DNA of 64,000 bases from Pelagomonas calceolata (GCA_918797485.1 CAKKNE010000001.1:4588001-4652000); one strand, 5' to 3'. Positions 1 through 10,760 are shown, counted from the stretch's first letter. Notes: generated by a model from the letters alone, not told the origin. A program made the numbers and translations.

Positions 1-3000
1 TCCGCGTCCTTCAACGGAAACGCGCCCCCTACGAGTCGCTGGTGCGTCCGCAGGAACGCGCTCAGACTAACATTTGACGAGGACGCCTCGCGCTTCAGTA
101 AGCGCCGCACGAGGTCGATCGATACAGGTTCCTCGCCGCCCCACAGCTTTTTAGGCCCGTGCAGCGCCTCGTCCAGTAATGTCGAACTGGAGAGGGCGTC
201 GGCCGCGTCGTCAATAGCTATCGTTGGAGCGTTGCCCCGGACGTCCTCAAAAAGTTTCCGCGCGGCTTCGTTTGATGACGACGGCATTGCAGCCTCGGGG
301 TCCAAATCCAAGAACCGCACGTTGAGCTCCGCGCCAAGCAGCGTCGGCTCTTCCGGTTTGACTACTTCTTCCTCCTCTTCTACGGGTGTAGGCGGCGGCT
401 TTTCAGGTGATACGCCAATGAGTAACGCGTCCTGGAGGATGGACGTGCACTCCAGCAGACTTTTCGCGTCCATGCCCCGCGACGGTCGCGGCGCCAACCC
501 CGGCGCCTTTTCGCCGAAGGGCCGCGGGTTGCCCTTGGAGCGCCTTGCGACGAAGGGGAGGCGGTGCTTGACCGGTGAAGAAGGCTTCTTCTTCTTCCGC
601 TTCTTGGGCACCGTGTTCTCCTTGTCTAATGTGGTCAAGGGATCCTCCACATGATGATGACGGTAGGTGCTGACGTCTCTCGTAGGAGCGTCCACACAAA
701 GGCGTCTCGACGCTCTATCGAAAACGCGTTTTGTGGACGCGTGTTGCTGGCTCCAGGCTTTGCACGTCTTACCGGCGAATGGGGCATCCGTACAACTAGC
801 CAACAACAACTCGCGCGCCGTCCGAGGCGCATGGTGCCGGACGGCTTCGTACAGTAAAGACGGTGATGACGAGTTGGACCTAATCAGAGACGGCGGGACG
901 TCGTCTTCCCGATCGCCGTCGTCATATTCGATGGAGTAGGAACCGTCATGCACTGCCACAATTTTGCCACCATACCACTCGTCGCCGCCCTCGAAGCGCG
1001 CTTCGACTTGTTGATTCATTGATAAAGTTGACTGCACCGAATCCGGGTCCGCCCCGAGACCGATCGCGAGCGCGCACATTTCCGCCGAACCGGCGTCGTC
1101 GCCGCCGCACCTCTCCAAAGCTACTCGCAAGCAGCCCGCGGCCTCTCTACTACATTCGGCCGCGTCCTCTCTTAACAGACGCCTTCCAAGCACTTTTAGG
1201 GAGTCGACGGCGCCGCGCGTCGCGTGAAAGTGTAACGCACCGCTCACGACGGCCTTGACCGTCGAACCGCTCGCGAGCGCCACGTCCACGAGCGCGTCCA
1301 GCCGCTCGGGGTCGGCGCACTCGCGGATCAGTGAAGCGACCAGCGCCTTGTCATCAATGCGTCGTTTCCTGATGATGGCCGGGGCGTCCCGCATGTATCT
1401 CGCCGCGCCGAGGGCCGCCGCTTCGATCATCGCGGCGTCGTCCTCTATTGTTATATCCTCGCCAATCTCCATCATAACCCGTTTCTGGAGGTCCTCGCAC
1501 GGTTTTAGGGAAACCAGCAGATCCCGCGCGGTCCTTCGCCAGTTGTCCGGCCTACTGATAGCGTAGGCGTCGCCTTGTAAACACCCGAGGCGCGTCAACA
1601 CCTCCTCGGCGCAATTGACGTGAGAGCCCCGCAAGCAGATGAAGAGGGCGTCCTGGTAGCATTGAGTGGGCACAGAAACAGCGGGCGCGTCCCCGCACAC
1701 CGGTGAAGCGTTCCCCTTCTCGGGCGACAGGAGGTCCAAGGCGTCATTTGAAGGTGGCGCCGCTACTACTACAGAGGAGGACGTCGTCCAGGCGTCGGCT
1801 GGTAAGCGTGATACGGCCAACAGCGCGTCCCGGTTATCCGCGCAGCAACATAGGGCAGCGCAGGCGACGGCGCCGCGCTCCGAACGCCGCTTCAGGAGCG
1901 AAGCACCCCTATCGGTCGTGGCGAACGCCAACAAATCTACGGCCAACGCCACCGCCGCCGCGTCGTTCGCACGGCAGGCCCCGGCCAATGACGTTATCAT
2001 ACCTTGAGCAACCGCCGGCGGCACTTGGACTCGATCCTCGTCGGCGGCCACGAGCCAAAACTCGTCCTCGTACCCGATCCGACAGATCTGTTCGTTCACG
2101 GGATCGGCCCAGCGCACGACGCACAAACCGGGCTCATTTAATTCCGGCCGTCTTATTTGCGGATAGCTCCCCCGCTTGTCTCCATCAAGGTCGGTCCATG
2201 CTTTCACCAAACCTTCGGCACCTACCCGAGGGTGCTGTCTCTGATGATCACCCCATTCATGGACCCACGACGGGTTTCTTTTGACTCTCAGATCCACTCT
2301 CACTATAGCCGGCGTGATGACTGTGGACGTGCCGCCCAGGCCCTTGCAGAGGACTCGGGCGGCATCCAAAGCGCCGTGCGCGGCGGCGCCGATCAACGCC
2401 GCCGTTCGCGGCGGCTCGACGCCTTCATCTTTACAAGCTCGCAGTAAAAGCTCGACGCACTTCTTTGAAGAAGTCTTCCCGGCGACGCGCACCTCTGCTG
2501 ACGCCACATTCGTGTCCGAGGGCGCGTCCTGCACAAATCCACCACACGCGGCAACTAAAGCGCCCTCGGTCTTCGCGCCGTTCTCGACCAACAACTGGAC
2601 GGCCTGGAACTGCCCCGAGCCGGCGGCGCAGCAGAGGGCCGTGGGCCACCTTTCCTCTATACTCATATCGACGTCGGCGCCCTTGTCCAGTAAAGCTCTG
2701 ACGCACTTTAAAGCGCTTGTTTCGGCTAACGCAGCTCTAGTCATGGGCGAGATGCCGTGCGATGCCACCTTCGACGCTAAGTCCAGGGCCTTGGCGGCCT
2801 TGAGGGACGCGTCATGGCCGCGCCGGGCCGCGGCCTCCACGGTGGCCCGGGCCACAGTTACACCGGGGTGCCGCGCGGCGACGATCGCGTCGACGACTCG
2901 ATCGGGGGCTCCATAACTACTTCCGGCCCAGCCCTTCGCGGCTTGTGCGGCGCCGTCGGAGTCGTACCACAGGATTCGGTCGCGCTGTAAGCGCAAAGCG

Positions 3001-6000
3001 TCCGCTTTACTGGATGCGGCGGCGCGCAGGGCGATGAACAATGGTGAGCCAATCGGACTCGACGCGTCGGGGTCGGCGCCGGCCGCCAATAGTAACAAAC
3101 AGGCGGCCTCGCGCGGCGGCACCAGAGCAAAGCTCTTCCCCACGTCACCGCAGCGCGGCGGTGGTGGTGAATGGGGGAATTTTAAGGAGGAAGACGCCTC
3201 CACATACGCATGATCCGACCCCCACGCGTCGCAGTCTCCTTCCTCAGGCGAGAGGAAGCCCCATCTCGAGGCTCGCAAACCACAAGCGACGTGGAGCGGC
3301 GCCAACCCAGAAGCGTCCCGCTGGTTCACATCTATATGACCCTCCACTATGAGCAAACGCGCCGCGTCCAGGCAGCCGTAGGCCAGCAGGTGGTTCAGCA
3401 CCGCGGGCGTCGTTCGGATCTGGTTTCGGCAGAGCCATTTTACATCAGACTCAGAATCGGGGAGCCAGCTCCAGGGCGTCAGGTCGTCACCAGTACCGGG
3501 CCACGCTTCACCATCGTCGGGAGCTGATGAAGCGCCCCGCCTCTCGAGCTCGTCGGCGAGTGCGTGGCATCGGGCTCGCCTCGCGGCACCGACCAGGGAC
3601 TTAGTTCCGGTGTTCAGGGACGCGCCCGCGTCCAGCAACGCGAGGGCCGTTCGCGACCGGCCGTGCTGGCAGGCGCGCATCAACAAATCTTCGTTGACGG
3701 ACGCGCCCGCCTCCGTCAGAGCTTCCACGAGGGCCGCGCCGGCGGCGTCCGGAGCTATAATACGCCGCGTCCCGCCCTTAATACCCCTGAGCGCATCCTG
3801 GAGGCAGGCCCCGAGCCACTCCGATACATCCTCCTGGAAGTACTGCGCTGATGACGGGTGCCTTATCAATAATGACGTCCAGGCGGCCCGCCTTCTCAAT
3901 TCCGCGATATTTTGGAGACGTGCCTCCGGGGATTCTGATGCGGCCTTGCGCAGGTCTCGTGCTGAGTCTGAAGACGTTTTGAGCAGCGACGCGATCGCCG
4001 GCACCGCCCCCTCCAGAGCTTTGGCGCGGAAGGCGGCACCGTTGTCACACGACATTCGAATGACGTCGGGGCACAGCGCCAAACCCAAACAGGCGCCGTC
4101 GAGGGGCATGGCGTAGGCGTCGCCCACTTCCCTTCGTAACGTCTCGGCCTCCCTCACTAATATAGATACGGCCTCGCCAACATGCCGCCCCTGGTCCTCG
4201 GCGTCCCTCAAACTATTAGAGGCGCACCACGGTCTATCCGAAGCCCAGGGTCTTCTTCTTAACACCTCGGGACACCGCAACCGCACCGCGGTCACGCACG
4301 GAATGCTCTCGCCGAGCCACTTCTCCAGTGATGAATCCCTCAGACACGCCTCGTGCAGATCGTGTAAAGGGCGTACGAAGGGATCATCGTGCGCCGTGAA
4401 GGGCCACCGGTTCTCGAATCCCAGGGACGCGCGCATCATTTTAGTCGGCGCTTGCGATAGTGGAGAGACGGCGTAGTCTCCATGACATCGCGCCGCCTCG
4501 CCCGCGCCGCACTGTTTTCCTGAAAGCAGGTCGTCGTCCGTGCCCGCCAGCTCCCTTAGCCACGAGCTCACGGCGCCGTCGACAGACTCCAGACAGAGCG
4601 CACACACACAAGCCGCCGCGTCCCTGGCGCCCTTGGCGTCATCCACATCATCGTCATCTAGGAGTGGAGGGCCTTGCAGGACTTCCGTCGCCAGTAAAAA
4701 CACGGAGAAGGACGGCAGCGCGGACGCCAGCCGGTCTACGGAAGGTCTCATGCTTTTTGTCATATCAGAGGTCTGGGCCGCCACGCCCAGCAGTTTCCCT
4801 TCGTCATCATCATTTGACGTCAGCGACGTCTCCCGTTCGGAATCGCAGCGCGCGCGCGCCGCGTCTGCGGCCGCGAGGTAGGCGTCGAAGAGCTTTCGAG
4901 CCGACGACGCGAAGCTCGCACGTTCCTCCGGCGACGCGCCCTTTAAGATGAATGCGGCCGCCACGGCCACCTCGCCTATTGTCCGCCACGATTCACTGGC
5001 TTCGTCTGTCATTGTTCTCGGCGCGGCCCACGCCTTGTCGTCCTCGAGGGCTATGAGTTGCTTCAGGCAGGCTTCAATTAACAATGAGAGCGGCCCCGCG
5101 CGCAGCGCCTCCCTTATACTTTGCCGCGCTTCCGGTAAATTTGGGACGCGGTCCGCGTCGTCGATCGCAAAAAGCTCCGCTTCGATGACGCGCCGCGCCC
5201 GCTGCGGCACCGCCTCCAGCAGTTTTTGCCGCTGGCCGTGCATCAAGCCGTCTCCCAATAGTCCGAACTGGTCGCGAATCGCTTTTTCCGTGGCGCGTGC
5301 CAGCTGCGCTTTCCCACCAAGAGAGGACCCTTCCACAACACAAGCGCACCAGGCGGCCACTTTACTGACAGACCACGTTTGAGTGTTGGGCACCTCATCT
5401 TTCCTCGATAGATGGAGCGCCAAGGCCGAGGGGCACCGCCTATGAACCCGTTCCTTGCCGGAACCTTCCAACGCAGCGGCAATGAGGGCGGCCGCCGTCG
5501 CCAACCCATGCGAGGGCGTGGACTTGACGACCTCACTGAGAGTATGAGCGGCCGCCGCCGCGTCCTTCGCTATCAAGTGGCAGAGAAGCCGCGAGCCGGG
5601 GCCGAATCCCAACGCAATATCACCTTGACTATCGCCGGCCGTCCAGAAGGATGAGGACAGGTCCCCGAAGATCAACGAAGCGCGCACATGTGGTTGATTG
5701 GTATGCCACTGCTGCACGGCCTTTGTTAAATAAGTCGGAGGTGCGAGGAACATGTCCGCCTGGCGGCTGCGGCCGTCCCTGCCGCCCAGAATGCATTTGA
5801 GGGACCCGAGCATGTTCACCAAACTCGTATCTGTAAATAACGCTCTCCGTAAACCACCGTCCGACGACACCGTCTTTATGTTCATGTCGATCCGCCCGTC
5901 GAGGGCCTCCTCTATTATCGACACTTGATCTAGCTCAACAAATCCGGGCGTCGCCCGCCGGCAAGCTCTATGGGCCCTTAGTATGTCGGACCGCAGCGCG

Positions 6001-6863
6001 TACCAGTACGCCGCGAAGCGGTCCGCGCGGTTCTTCGACCCACGCACGGCCGCGTCGTCGGCGTCCCACCAGCGTGGTAGGGGCGACCCTTTTATCGAGC
6101 ATGATGCGTCGGAGACCAGCCTTCCAATAGCATGGCGCGCCGCGCAGGTCAGGGGCCACTCGTCTTCATTTGATGAGCGGACGCACAGCGGTAGTGCCGC
6201 GTGGAGCCACGCTAATCTAGCGTTCGTCGAGAGCGGCACGTCGGGCCGCAGGGCGTTGACGAGGCACTGCGCCGCGAGGCTCCGTCCCGGTGGCGTGCGA
6301 ACATTCAGTAGCGTCGTAGGGCCGCCGCAGCTCTCTGATAAACCATCGAGGGCGTGCGCCGTCGCCTCGTTCGTGCTTCGACAAAAGCTCTTGTGATGGC
6401 GCTCGTCGTCGCTCAATAGCGTCGTCAGCGCGACGCCCTCCTCGCTCACCTCGTATTTTCCTCTAACACGAGTTAAGGCGAGCGGCCCGAGCGCTCTAAT
6501 AGCGTCAGATAACGCCGTCGCGAGCGCGTCGACGCCGCGGTGGCGCGCGGCCCAGACGGCGCCCGTCGGCCGCCTCCTCTCAGAATGCTGGCGCGTCCAC
6601 CACGCTTCATGATTGGGCTGCGCCGCGCGCGCCCGGCGCTTCTCGAGAGTGTTGTGAACGGCGAAGGGCCACGTGCTCAACTCGAGCGCTAAATCAGCCA
6701 TGCCCGACGGCCGCGTCGCACTTTTTTTGGAGGGCGGGTCGTCGTCGACGGTCCAGCTGCCCATGCTCTCGTCGCCCTCGCAGACGTCGTTGTCTTCAAA
6801 AGCCGTCACCGAGTCCTGGCTGCCCAGGGCGCTCGGCTCGGACGCGTGGCTTTGCTGGTCCAT
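1..6863 (-). CDS. Giant ankyrin-repeat/Tudor-like protein, C-terminus beyond the window
   Basis: Reading the minus strand from the ATG at 6863 (in-frame TAA just upstream at 6876-6878), I found no stop down to position 1, giving at least 2,287 codons. It can be overlooked because it has no stop inside the window; the many small plus-strand ORFs here are its shadows. Ankyrin-type helices with GADVD/GADPD-like turns lie at residues about 1050-1100, 1155-1190, 1250-1290 and 1370-1510. A Tudor/agenet-like segment (residues about 1951-1991) has the pattern EGGDEWYGGKI followed by YDDGDRED. A basic KKRKKKK stretch near residue 2090 could be a nuclear signal. Ankyrin and Tudor-like segments suggest a chromatin or protein scaffold; that is inference, and no enzyme domain was seen. 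The N-terminal 1,000 residues are helical and unrecognised. Confidence 0.8.
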   Translation of the reverse strand, partial: MDQQSHASEPSALGSQDSVTAFEDNDVCEGDESMGSWTVDDDPPSKKSATRPSGMADLALELSTWPFAVHNTLEKRRARAAQPNHEAWWTRQHSERRRPTGAVWAARHRGVDALATALSDAIRALGPLALTRVRGKYEVSEEGVALTTLLSDDERHHKSFCRSTNEATAHALDGLSESCGGPTTLLNVRTPPGRSLAAQCLVNALRPDVPLSTNARLAWLHAALPLCVRSSNEDEWPLTCAARHAIGRLVSDASCSIKGSPLPRWWDADDAAVRGSKNRADRFAAYWYALRSDILRAHRACRRATPGFVELDQVSIIEEALDGRIDMNIKTVSSDGGLRRALFTDTSLVNMLGSLKCILGGRDGRSRQADMFLAPPTYLTKAVQQWHTNQPHVRASLIFGDLSSSFWTAGDSQGDIALGFGPGSRLLCHLIAKDAAAAAHTLSEVVKSTPSHGLATAAALIAAALEGSGKERVHRRCPSALALHLSRKDEVPNTQTWSVSKVAAWCACVVEGSSLGGKAQLARATEKAIRDQFGLLGDGLMHGQRQKLLEAVPQRARRVIEAELFAIDDADRVPNLPEARQSIREALRAGPLSLLIEACLKQLIALEDDKAWAAPRTMTDEASESWRTIGEVAVAAAFILKGASPEERASFASSARKLFDAYLAAADAARARCDSERETSLTSNDDDEGKLLGVAAQTSDMTKSMRPSVDRLASALPSFSVFLLATEVLQGPPLLDDDDVDDAKGARDAAACVCALCLESVDGAVSSWLRELAGTDDDLLSGKQCGAGEAARCHGDYAVSPLSQAPTKMMRASLGFENRWPFTAHDDPFVRPLHDLHEACLRDSSLEKWLGESIPCVTAVRLRCPEVLRRRPWASDRPWCASNSLRDAEDQGRHVGEAVSILVREAETLRREVGDAYAMPLDGACLGLALCPDVIRMSCDNGAAFRAKALEGAVPAIASLLKTSSDSARDLRKAASESPEARLQNIAELRRRAAWTSLLIRHPSSAQYFQEDVSEWLGACLQDALRGIKGGTRRIIAPDAAGAALVEALTEAGASVNEDLLMRACQHGRSRTALALLDAGASLNTGTKSLVGAARRARCHALADELERRGASSAPDDGEAWPGTGDDLTPWSWLPDSESDVKWLCRNQIRTTPAVLNHLLAYGCLDAARLLIVEGHIDVNQRDASGLAPLHVACGLRASRWGFLSPEEGDCDAWGSDHAYVEASSSLKFPHSPPPPRCGDVGKSFALVPPREAACLLLLAAGADPDASSPIGSPLFIALRAAASSKADALRLQRDRILWYDSDGAAQAAKGWAGSSYGAPDRVVDAIVAARHPGVTVARATVEAAARRGHDASLKAAKALDLASKVASHGISPMTRAALAETSALKCVRALLDKGADVDMSIEERWPTALCCAAGSGQFQAVQLLVENGAKTEGALVAACGGFVQDAPSDTNVASAEVRVAGKTSSKKCVELLLRACKDEGVEPPRTAALIGAAAHGALDAARVLCKGLGGTSTVITPAIVRVDLRVKRNPSWVHEWGDHQRQHPRVGAEGLVKAWTDLDGDKRGSYPQIRRPELNEPGLCVVRWADPVNEQICRIGYEDEFWLVAADEDRVQVPPAVAQGMITSLAGACRANDAAAVALAVDLLAFATTDRGASLLKRRSERGAVACAALCCCADNRDALLAVSRLPADAWTTSSSVVVAAPPSNDALDLLSPEKGNASPVCGDAPAVSVPTQCYQDALFICLRGSHVNCAEEVLTRLGCLQGDAYAISRPDNWRRTARDLLVSLKPCEDLQKRVMMEIGEDITIEDDAAMIEAAALGAARYMRDAPAIIRKRRIDDKALVASLIRECADPERLDALVDVALASGSTVKAVVSGALHFHATRGAVDSLKVLGRRLLREDAAECSREAAGCLRVALERCGGDDAGSAEMCALAIGLGADPDSVQSTLSMNQQVEARFEGGDEWYGGKIVAVHDGSYSIEYDDGDREDDVPPSLIRSNSSSPSLLYEAVRHHAPRTARELLLASCTDAPFAGKTCKAWSQQHASTKRVFDRASRRLCVDAPTRDVSTYRHHHVEDPLTTLDKENTVPKKRKKKKPSSPVKHRLPFVARRSKGNPRPFGEKAPGLAPRPSRGMDAKSLLECTSILQDALLIGVSPEKPPPTPVEEEEEVVKPEEPTLLGAELNVRFLDLDPEAAMPSSSNEAARKLFEDVRGNAPTIAIDDAADALSSSTLLDEALHGPKKLWGGEEPVSIDLVRRLLKREASSSNVSLSAFLRTHQRLVGGAFPLKDA

Positions 6864-7479
6864 TGTGTCCTCTGGTTATTTTTCCGTTTTTGGTGCCAAT
6901 CGCGCTGCGCGACCGCGCGACGGGTATGCCGGGCTGCCTCGGCAGGTTTTGCGCGGCTTTGGGGCTGCCTGGGCAGCACGCAGTCGCACCGCGGCCGCAC
7001 AGTTGACTGCTCGAGTCTGTGCCCCGTACAAAGTTTGTTCATCACCCACCCGTCGGAGGACGGCGTTGCCCCGGGCCCGAGTACCTCTGGGTCTGCCCGC
7101 GGGGGCTTTGGACGCATAGAGAACGCCGACCTCGCGCCGAGGCCGGCGCGGAAGTTTCAGGTGTGCGAGCGGGTAGGGGCAGCCCCGGGCGCCACCCGTG
7201 GGGCCCTGTGACGGGTAGAAGACGCAGACCGCGCGCAAAAGCCGATGTTGCATATTTGGTTGGTCCAGCGGGACCGGCTCGTCCAGTAGACTACGTTTAG
7301 GTTTGTCCGCGCACTATACAACAGGCAACGGCTGCCAAACGCCCGGCACACGCCGCCGACGCGTCGCGTACACCACCGTTGCACTGCCCGCGGCAGCTGA
7401 TCGGCCGCGCGCCGCCCGCGCACCGCGCGAGACAGCACAGGTCCGGCAACTACCGGAAAAGGCTGCCCGACGCGCACCA
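6864..7479. promoter_or_regulatory. Divergent intergenic region
   Basis: This 616-bp stretch separates two divergent ankyrin genes and must hold both 5' regions. It has copies of a GGCTGCC/GGGCAGCC motif near 6931 and 6961-6976, within about 115 bp of the minus-strand start; the same word occurs upstream of several other starts here. I see no credible coding segment or RNA gene. Confidence 0.4.
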
Positions 7480-8877
7480 ATGATGCGGCGCAACCTCTCG
7501 GAGGGCAGCGACGAGAGCCCGCGCGACGTCCAGCAGCTCGAGGCCACGGAGCGCCGCCTCGCGCGGCGCCTCCAGCTCCTCGACGAGTTGAAAGCGAGAG
7601 ACCTCCACGAGTGCAGCTGGACGGGCGACGCGCGGCTCGTCGCGGCCCATCTAGATGATGCAGCTAGGAAAGGAGGCCTGCGCGCGCGCAAGGATGTGAA
7701 AGCGGCGCGCAAGAAGTTGCGCGCGTTGGAACGCGAGGCGGACGCGATGGCCCGGCGCCAGAGCAGCGACGGCGAGGCGTCGGAGTGCGAGATCGCCGTG
7801 GCCTACGACGAGAAAGTGGATGATGCCCGCGAGGCGCTGCAGGCGGCGGAGGCGCGCGTCGAGGTTTCCGAAAGGGAGGCGCGCGTCGCCGCCGCGAACT
7901 TGGTCGACTCGTCGGAGTTCGGCGAGGGCTACCGGCCGATCCACTACGCGGCCTATGCCGGTCACCATGAGGTCGTGGCCTTGTTGTTGAACAACGGCGC
8001 TCGACCTGGTGAGAAGAACGAGGCCGGCTGCACGCCTCTCTTCCTCGCGGCGCAGCAGGGCAAGGCGGCGGTCGTGGAGACGTTGCGACGGAACGACCCC
8101 GGGTTTGACGTGACGCGCAAGCGCGACTGGGTCGACGCCGGCGACGGGAGATATTTGTGCCCTTTGGATGTCTGTAGACCCGCGGACGGCAAGCGCGTCC
8201 CTTCGAGGGCGGCGACGCGCGACGCGCTCATGGAGGGCCTCGACAAGATCGATGTCAGGCCGCCGCCGGCGCCCTTGCTCACGGTGAGTGAACATGGCGG
8301 CCTCGAGGTGTCCTGGACGCCGGACCACTACGAGGTCCAGACCGGCGGGTTGGACGCGCCGCCCGTCCACGCTCTGAAAATCAAGATCGTGCCCTCTGAT
8401 AACGGCGCGGATCCGGCGGCGATCATGGTGATCCGCGCGACGGCCGAGCGCGCGCGCATTCTTACTGGTTTTGAGCGCGGCCGCGTCGAGCCGGGCGTCT
8501 CCTACGTCGCCGTCTGCGCGCGCGTCTCGGCGGCCGGCGCGTCGGCCTACTCGGCGCCGTCGGAGCCGGCGATTGCCGCGGAGCCGGTCGAGCGCGAGGC
8601 GCCGAGCCGCGACGTTGATGACGTGGCGCGGGAGCCCGCGCAACGGGTCCACCCGAAGATCGCGCGCGCGCGCGCCGCCATGCTCACGAACCGCGAGAAG
8701 CGCCGCCGCGTCCAGGAGCTGATCCGAACACCCATGGCGTCGTCGTCACGCCCGTCGCCGCGCGGCGCGTTCGACGCGGAACCCGCGGCCGCGGCGCCCG
8801 GGCCCGCCGCCGGGGACGCCCTCGACCTCCTCGACGACGACGATGATGAGGTCCCGGCGCCCGCGCCTGCCCCCTAG
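7480..8877 (+). CDS. Ankyrin-repeat protein with fibronectin III-like domain
   Basis: 465 residues from the first in-frame ATG; the open frame reaches upstream to 7303 without an ATG. Residues about 10-45 and 65-140 are charged helices. About 147-200 carry two ankyrin repeats (GYRPIHYAAYAGHHEVVALLLNN; CTPLFLAAQQGKAAVVETL). About 265-365 resemble an FN3 fold, with SWTPDHYEVQ at the start and PGVSYVAVCARVSAAG...YSAPSEP near the end. The tail is rich in Ala, Pro and Asp. Ankyrin plus FN3 suggests a protein-binding adaptor; no catalytic residues were seen. It diverges from the giant ankyrin gene across about 0.6 kb. Confidence 0.75.
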   Translation: MMRRNLSEGSDESPRDVQQLEATERRLARRLQLLDELKARDLHECSWTGDARLVAAHLDDAARKGGLRARKDVKAARKKLRALEREADAMARRQSSDGEASECEIAVAYDEKVDDAREALQAAEARVEVSEREARVAAANLVDSSEFGEGYRPIHYAAYAGHHEVVALLLNNGARPGEKNEAGCTPLFLAAQQGKAAVVETLRRNDPGFDVTRKRDWVDAGDGRYLCPLDVCRPADGKRVPSRAATRDALMEGLDKIDVRPPPAPLLTVSEHGGLEVSWTPDHYEVQTGGLDAPPVHALKIKIVPSDNGADPAAIMVIRATAERARILTGFERGRVEPGVSYVAVCARVSAAGASAYSAPSEPAIAAEPVEREAPSRDVDDVAREPAQRVHPKIARARAAMLTNREKRRRVQELIRTPMASSSRPSPRGAFDAEPAAAAPGPAAGDALDLLDDDDDEVPAPAPAP

Positions 8878-8971
8878 CTCTTTTTTAACTACCGATACTA
8901 CTGCGTATGCCCTAGTCGCAGAGCCGACGTGAGGCCTGCGTGAACTTTATTTACTCGGGAGTCGGGGCCGC

Positions 8972-9907
8972 CTAGCTAGAGGTCGCCTTGGCGTCGTTCG
9001 CGCGGCCTTTCGCGAGAGCGTGCTTTAAGCTGTTGTCCTTTTTCGGGCGGCGGCGGGGGCGGCGGCGACGCTTCGAAGCCGGGGGCTGCTTGACCGCGCC
9101 GCCGCATCTGTGCACCAACGCCTGCAGCACCCGGACGGCCTCGCGGTCTATCCGAGCCATGGTCGATGATTCGATCGTCGTCGGCCGCGCGGGATTATCG
9201 AGGACGAAATAGACTTCCGTCTGACGCTTGCCCTTCGGAAATCTCGCGACCTTTTTGAAGTTGACAAGCCAATACCCAGCTGTTTCGATGACATGCTGCT
9301 GTTCACTTTGCAACACCTTTTTCAACTGTCTTTCCATCGCATGAACCGCCGAGAGCAAGGCGTCGCGGGGCACCGCGATGTTGGTCGACGCGGATAAATC
9401 AAGCGTCGTCGAGCTAGAATCTTTGTGGACCGGCCCGCGCCAGAGACGCAACTGCGTCTCCCACGATCGGATCTTCTTCTTCGAGGGATTGACATGTAGG
9501 TCACGCATCTGCGCGTCAAAGTCGTCGTCGACCTCGTGCCTTCGCGGCGGCGCGAAATTCTCGAAGCCAAAGCACTCCGTTCGCCCGTCGTACACGCTTT
9601 TGAGCGTCGTCGCGAGGTCGTCTAGGAGGGACTTCACGGCGTGCGCGTCCACCTGCTTCTGCGGCGGCGGCCGCCGCGGAGCCGCGACGGCCTTGCGGCC
9701 CTTGCTGCGAACCGTGCTGCTTCCGGGATGGCCGGAGAGCGGCTTTGCCGGCGCGGTGAACGAATCGCACATATCCGTCTCCGTCAGGGAGTCGCGCGTG
9801 TCCATTCTCTCGAATCTGGGCAGCCCTTTCTGGGGGGCCTGAGGAGCCTTGGGCGGCGGCGGCTGACGTGCCCGCATCCTCCGCAGCTGATCTTCCAAGG
9901 ACGACAT
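8972..9907 (-). CDS. Hypothetical protein, basic C-terminus
   Basis: 311 residues from the ATG at 9907. The frame continues upstream to 9961 only through a non-ATG codon and is closed by TGA at 9965-9967, so 9907 is the likely start unless an upstream exon exists. The N-terminal 50 residues are Pro/Gln-rich. A folded-looking core (about 80-270) includes RTECFGFENFAPPR and a stretch ending in TEVYFVLDNPAR. The tail is an Arg/Lys-rich KRRRRPRRRPKK, plausibly a nuclear or nucleic-acid-binding signal. I do not recognise the family. Confidence 0.6.
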   Translation of the reverse strand: MSSLEDQLRRMRARQPPPPKAPQAPQKGLPRFERMDTRDSLTETDMCDSFTAPAKPLSGHPGSSTVRSKGRKAVAAPRRPPPQKQVDAHAVKSLLDDLATTLKSVYDGRTECFGFENFAPPRRHEVDDDFDAQMRDLHVNPSKKKIRSWETQLRLWRGPVHKDSSSTTLDLSASTNIAVPRDALLSAVHAMERQLKKVLQSEQQHVIETAGYWLVNFKKVARFPKGKRQTEVYFVLDNPARPTTIESSTMARIDREAVRVLQALVHRCGGAVKQPPASKRRRRPRRRPKKDNSLKHALAKGRANDAKATSS

Positions 9908-10009
9908 TCTCTGCCCGTTGGCTGGTCCCAAATTGCCAGTGAAGCGCCGGCGTGAAAACAAGGCTCATGATGAGACGATCCCGCACGAAGCAGCTCCGCG
10001 CACACGCCG

Positions 10010-10066
10010 TCGCCGCGACCTCTCGGGGTCGCCGCGGACCTCTCGGGGTGCCGCGGACATCTCGGG
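10010..10066. repeat. Three-unit tandem repeat
   Basis: Three imperfect units of about 20 bp, each close to GCCGCGGACCTCTCGGGGT, lie between the 5' end of the orphan at 8972-9907 and the 3' end of the EGF-like gene. Seen directly; function unknown. Confidence 0.6.
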
Positions 10067-10139
10067 AAAGTCTAGAGGAAGAGTCCAGAAATATCAATAT
10101 TTCAGATTAGTGAGAGCGGGGAGGCGCGGACGGGGTACT

Positions 10140-10760
10140 CTACCCGAGTACCGTCTGCATCTGGCACTTCGTGCCGTAGTAGCCCGAGAAGCATTTGCAG
10201 AGGCCCGAGTCGTAGTCGCACAATCCTCTTCCCGAGCAGTCCCGGCCCTTCGTGTTGCCCATGCCCGAGAGGATGTCCGTGCCCGACGGGCACTCCTGGA
10301 GGCTACAGTCGGGGCCACGGAATCCGAGATCGCAGACGCACCCCACGTGCTTCATGGCGTCCCAGGGCGTCGAGTAGACCGTGCCCGCTTCCGAGGCGAG
10401 CTGCTTCTGCGTGTAGCAGATGCCGCGGTCCGAGCAGTCGTTCGGGCAGGAAGTGCGCTCGCACGCGATGCCCTCGTAGCCGTCGAAGCAGTCGCACTCG
10501 CCGGACTTGCGGTCGCAGGAGCCCTGGTTGGAGCACTCGGCCATGCCGTGGACGTCGTTGTGGCCGGCGACGGGGTACTTGACCCAGGCCGTGTCCTTGG
10601 GGCACGTGCGCTCCGAGCAGTCGGCGGCCTGCCAGGCCGTGTCGTTGTTCGGGCGGAGGTGGCAGGTGCAGCGGTCGTCGGCGCCGCACGAGCCGTGGCC
10701 GGAGCAGCCGTTCGGGCAGTAGGCGTAGGCCGAGGCGGCGAGGAGGAGGAGCTTGTACAT
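10140..10760 (-). CDS. Secreted EGF-like repeat protein
   Basis: 206 residues with a clear signal peptide ([13 protein letters not shown], cleavage likely before YCPNGC). The mature part is four Cys-rich EGF-like modules with CPNxCSGHGSC, CSNQGSC...[23 protein letters not shown]...[12 protein letters not shown] and CSGRGLC...[12 protein letters not shown]. No transmembrane segment or anchor, so it is probably secreted or wall-associated. Similar small EGF-like proteins are common in stramenopiles, usually without known function. The start is the only ATG near the signal peptide, and the protein looks complete. Confidence 0.8.
   Translation of the reverse strand: MYKLLLLAASAYAYCPNGCSGHGSCGADDRCTCHLRPNNDTAWQAADCSERTCPKDTAWVKYPVAGHNDVHGMAECSNQGSCDRKSGECDCFDGYEGIACERTSCPNDCSDRGICYTQKQLASEAGTVYSTPWDAMKHVGCVCDLGFRGPDCSLQECPSGTDILSGMGNTKGRDCSGRGLCDYDSGLCKCFSGYYGTKCQMQTVLG

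Noticed and set aside
232-6396. Many plus-strand frames of 60-250 residues in the first 6.4 kb
   Set aside because: All are shadows of the giant minus-strand ankyrin frame, which I followed codon by codon without a stop.
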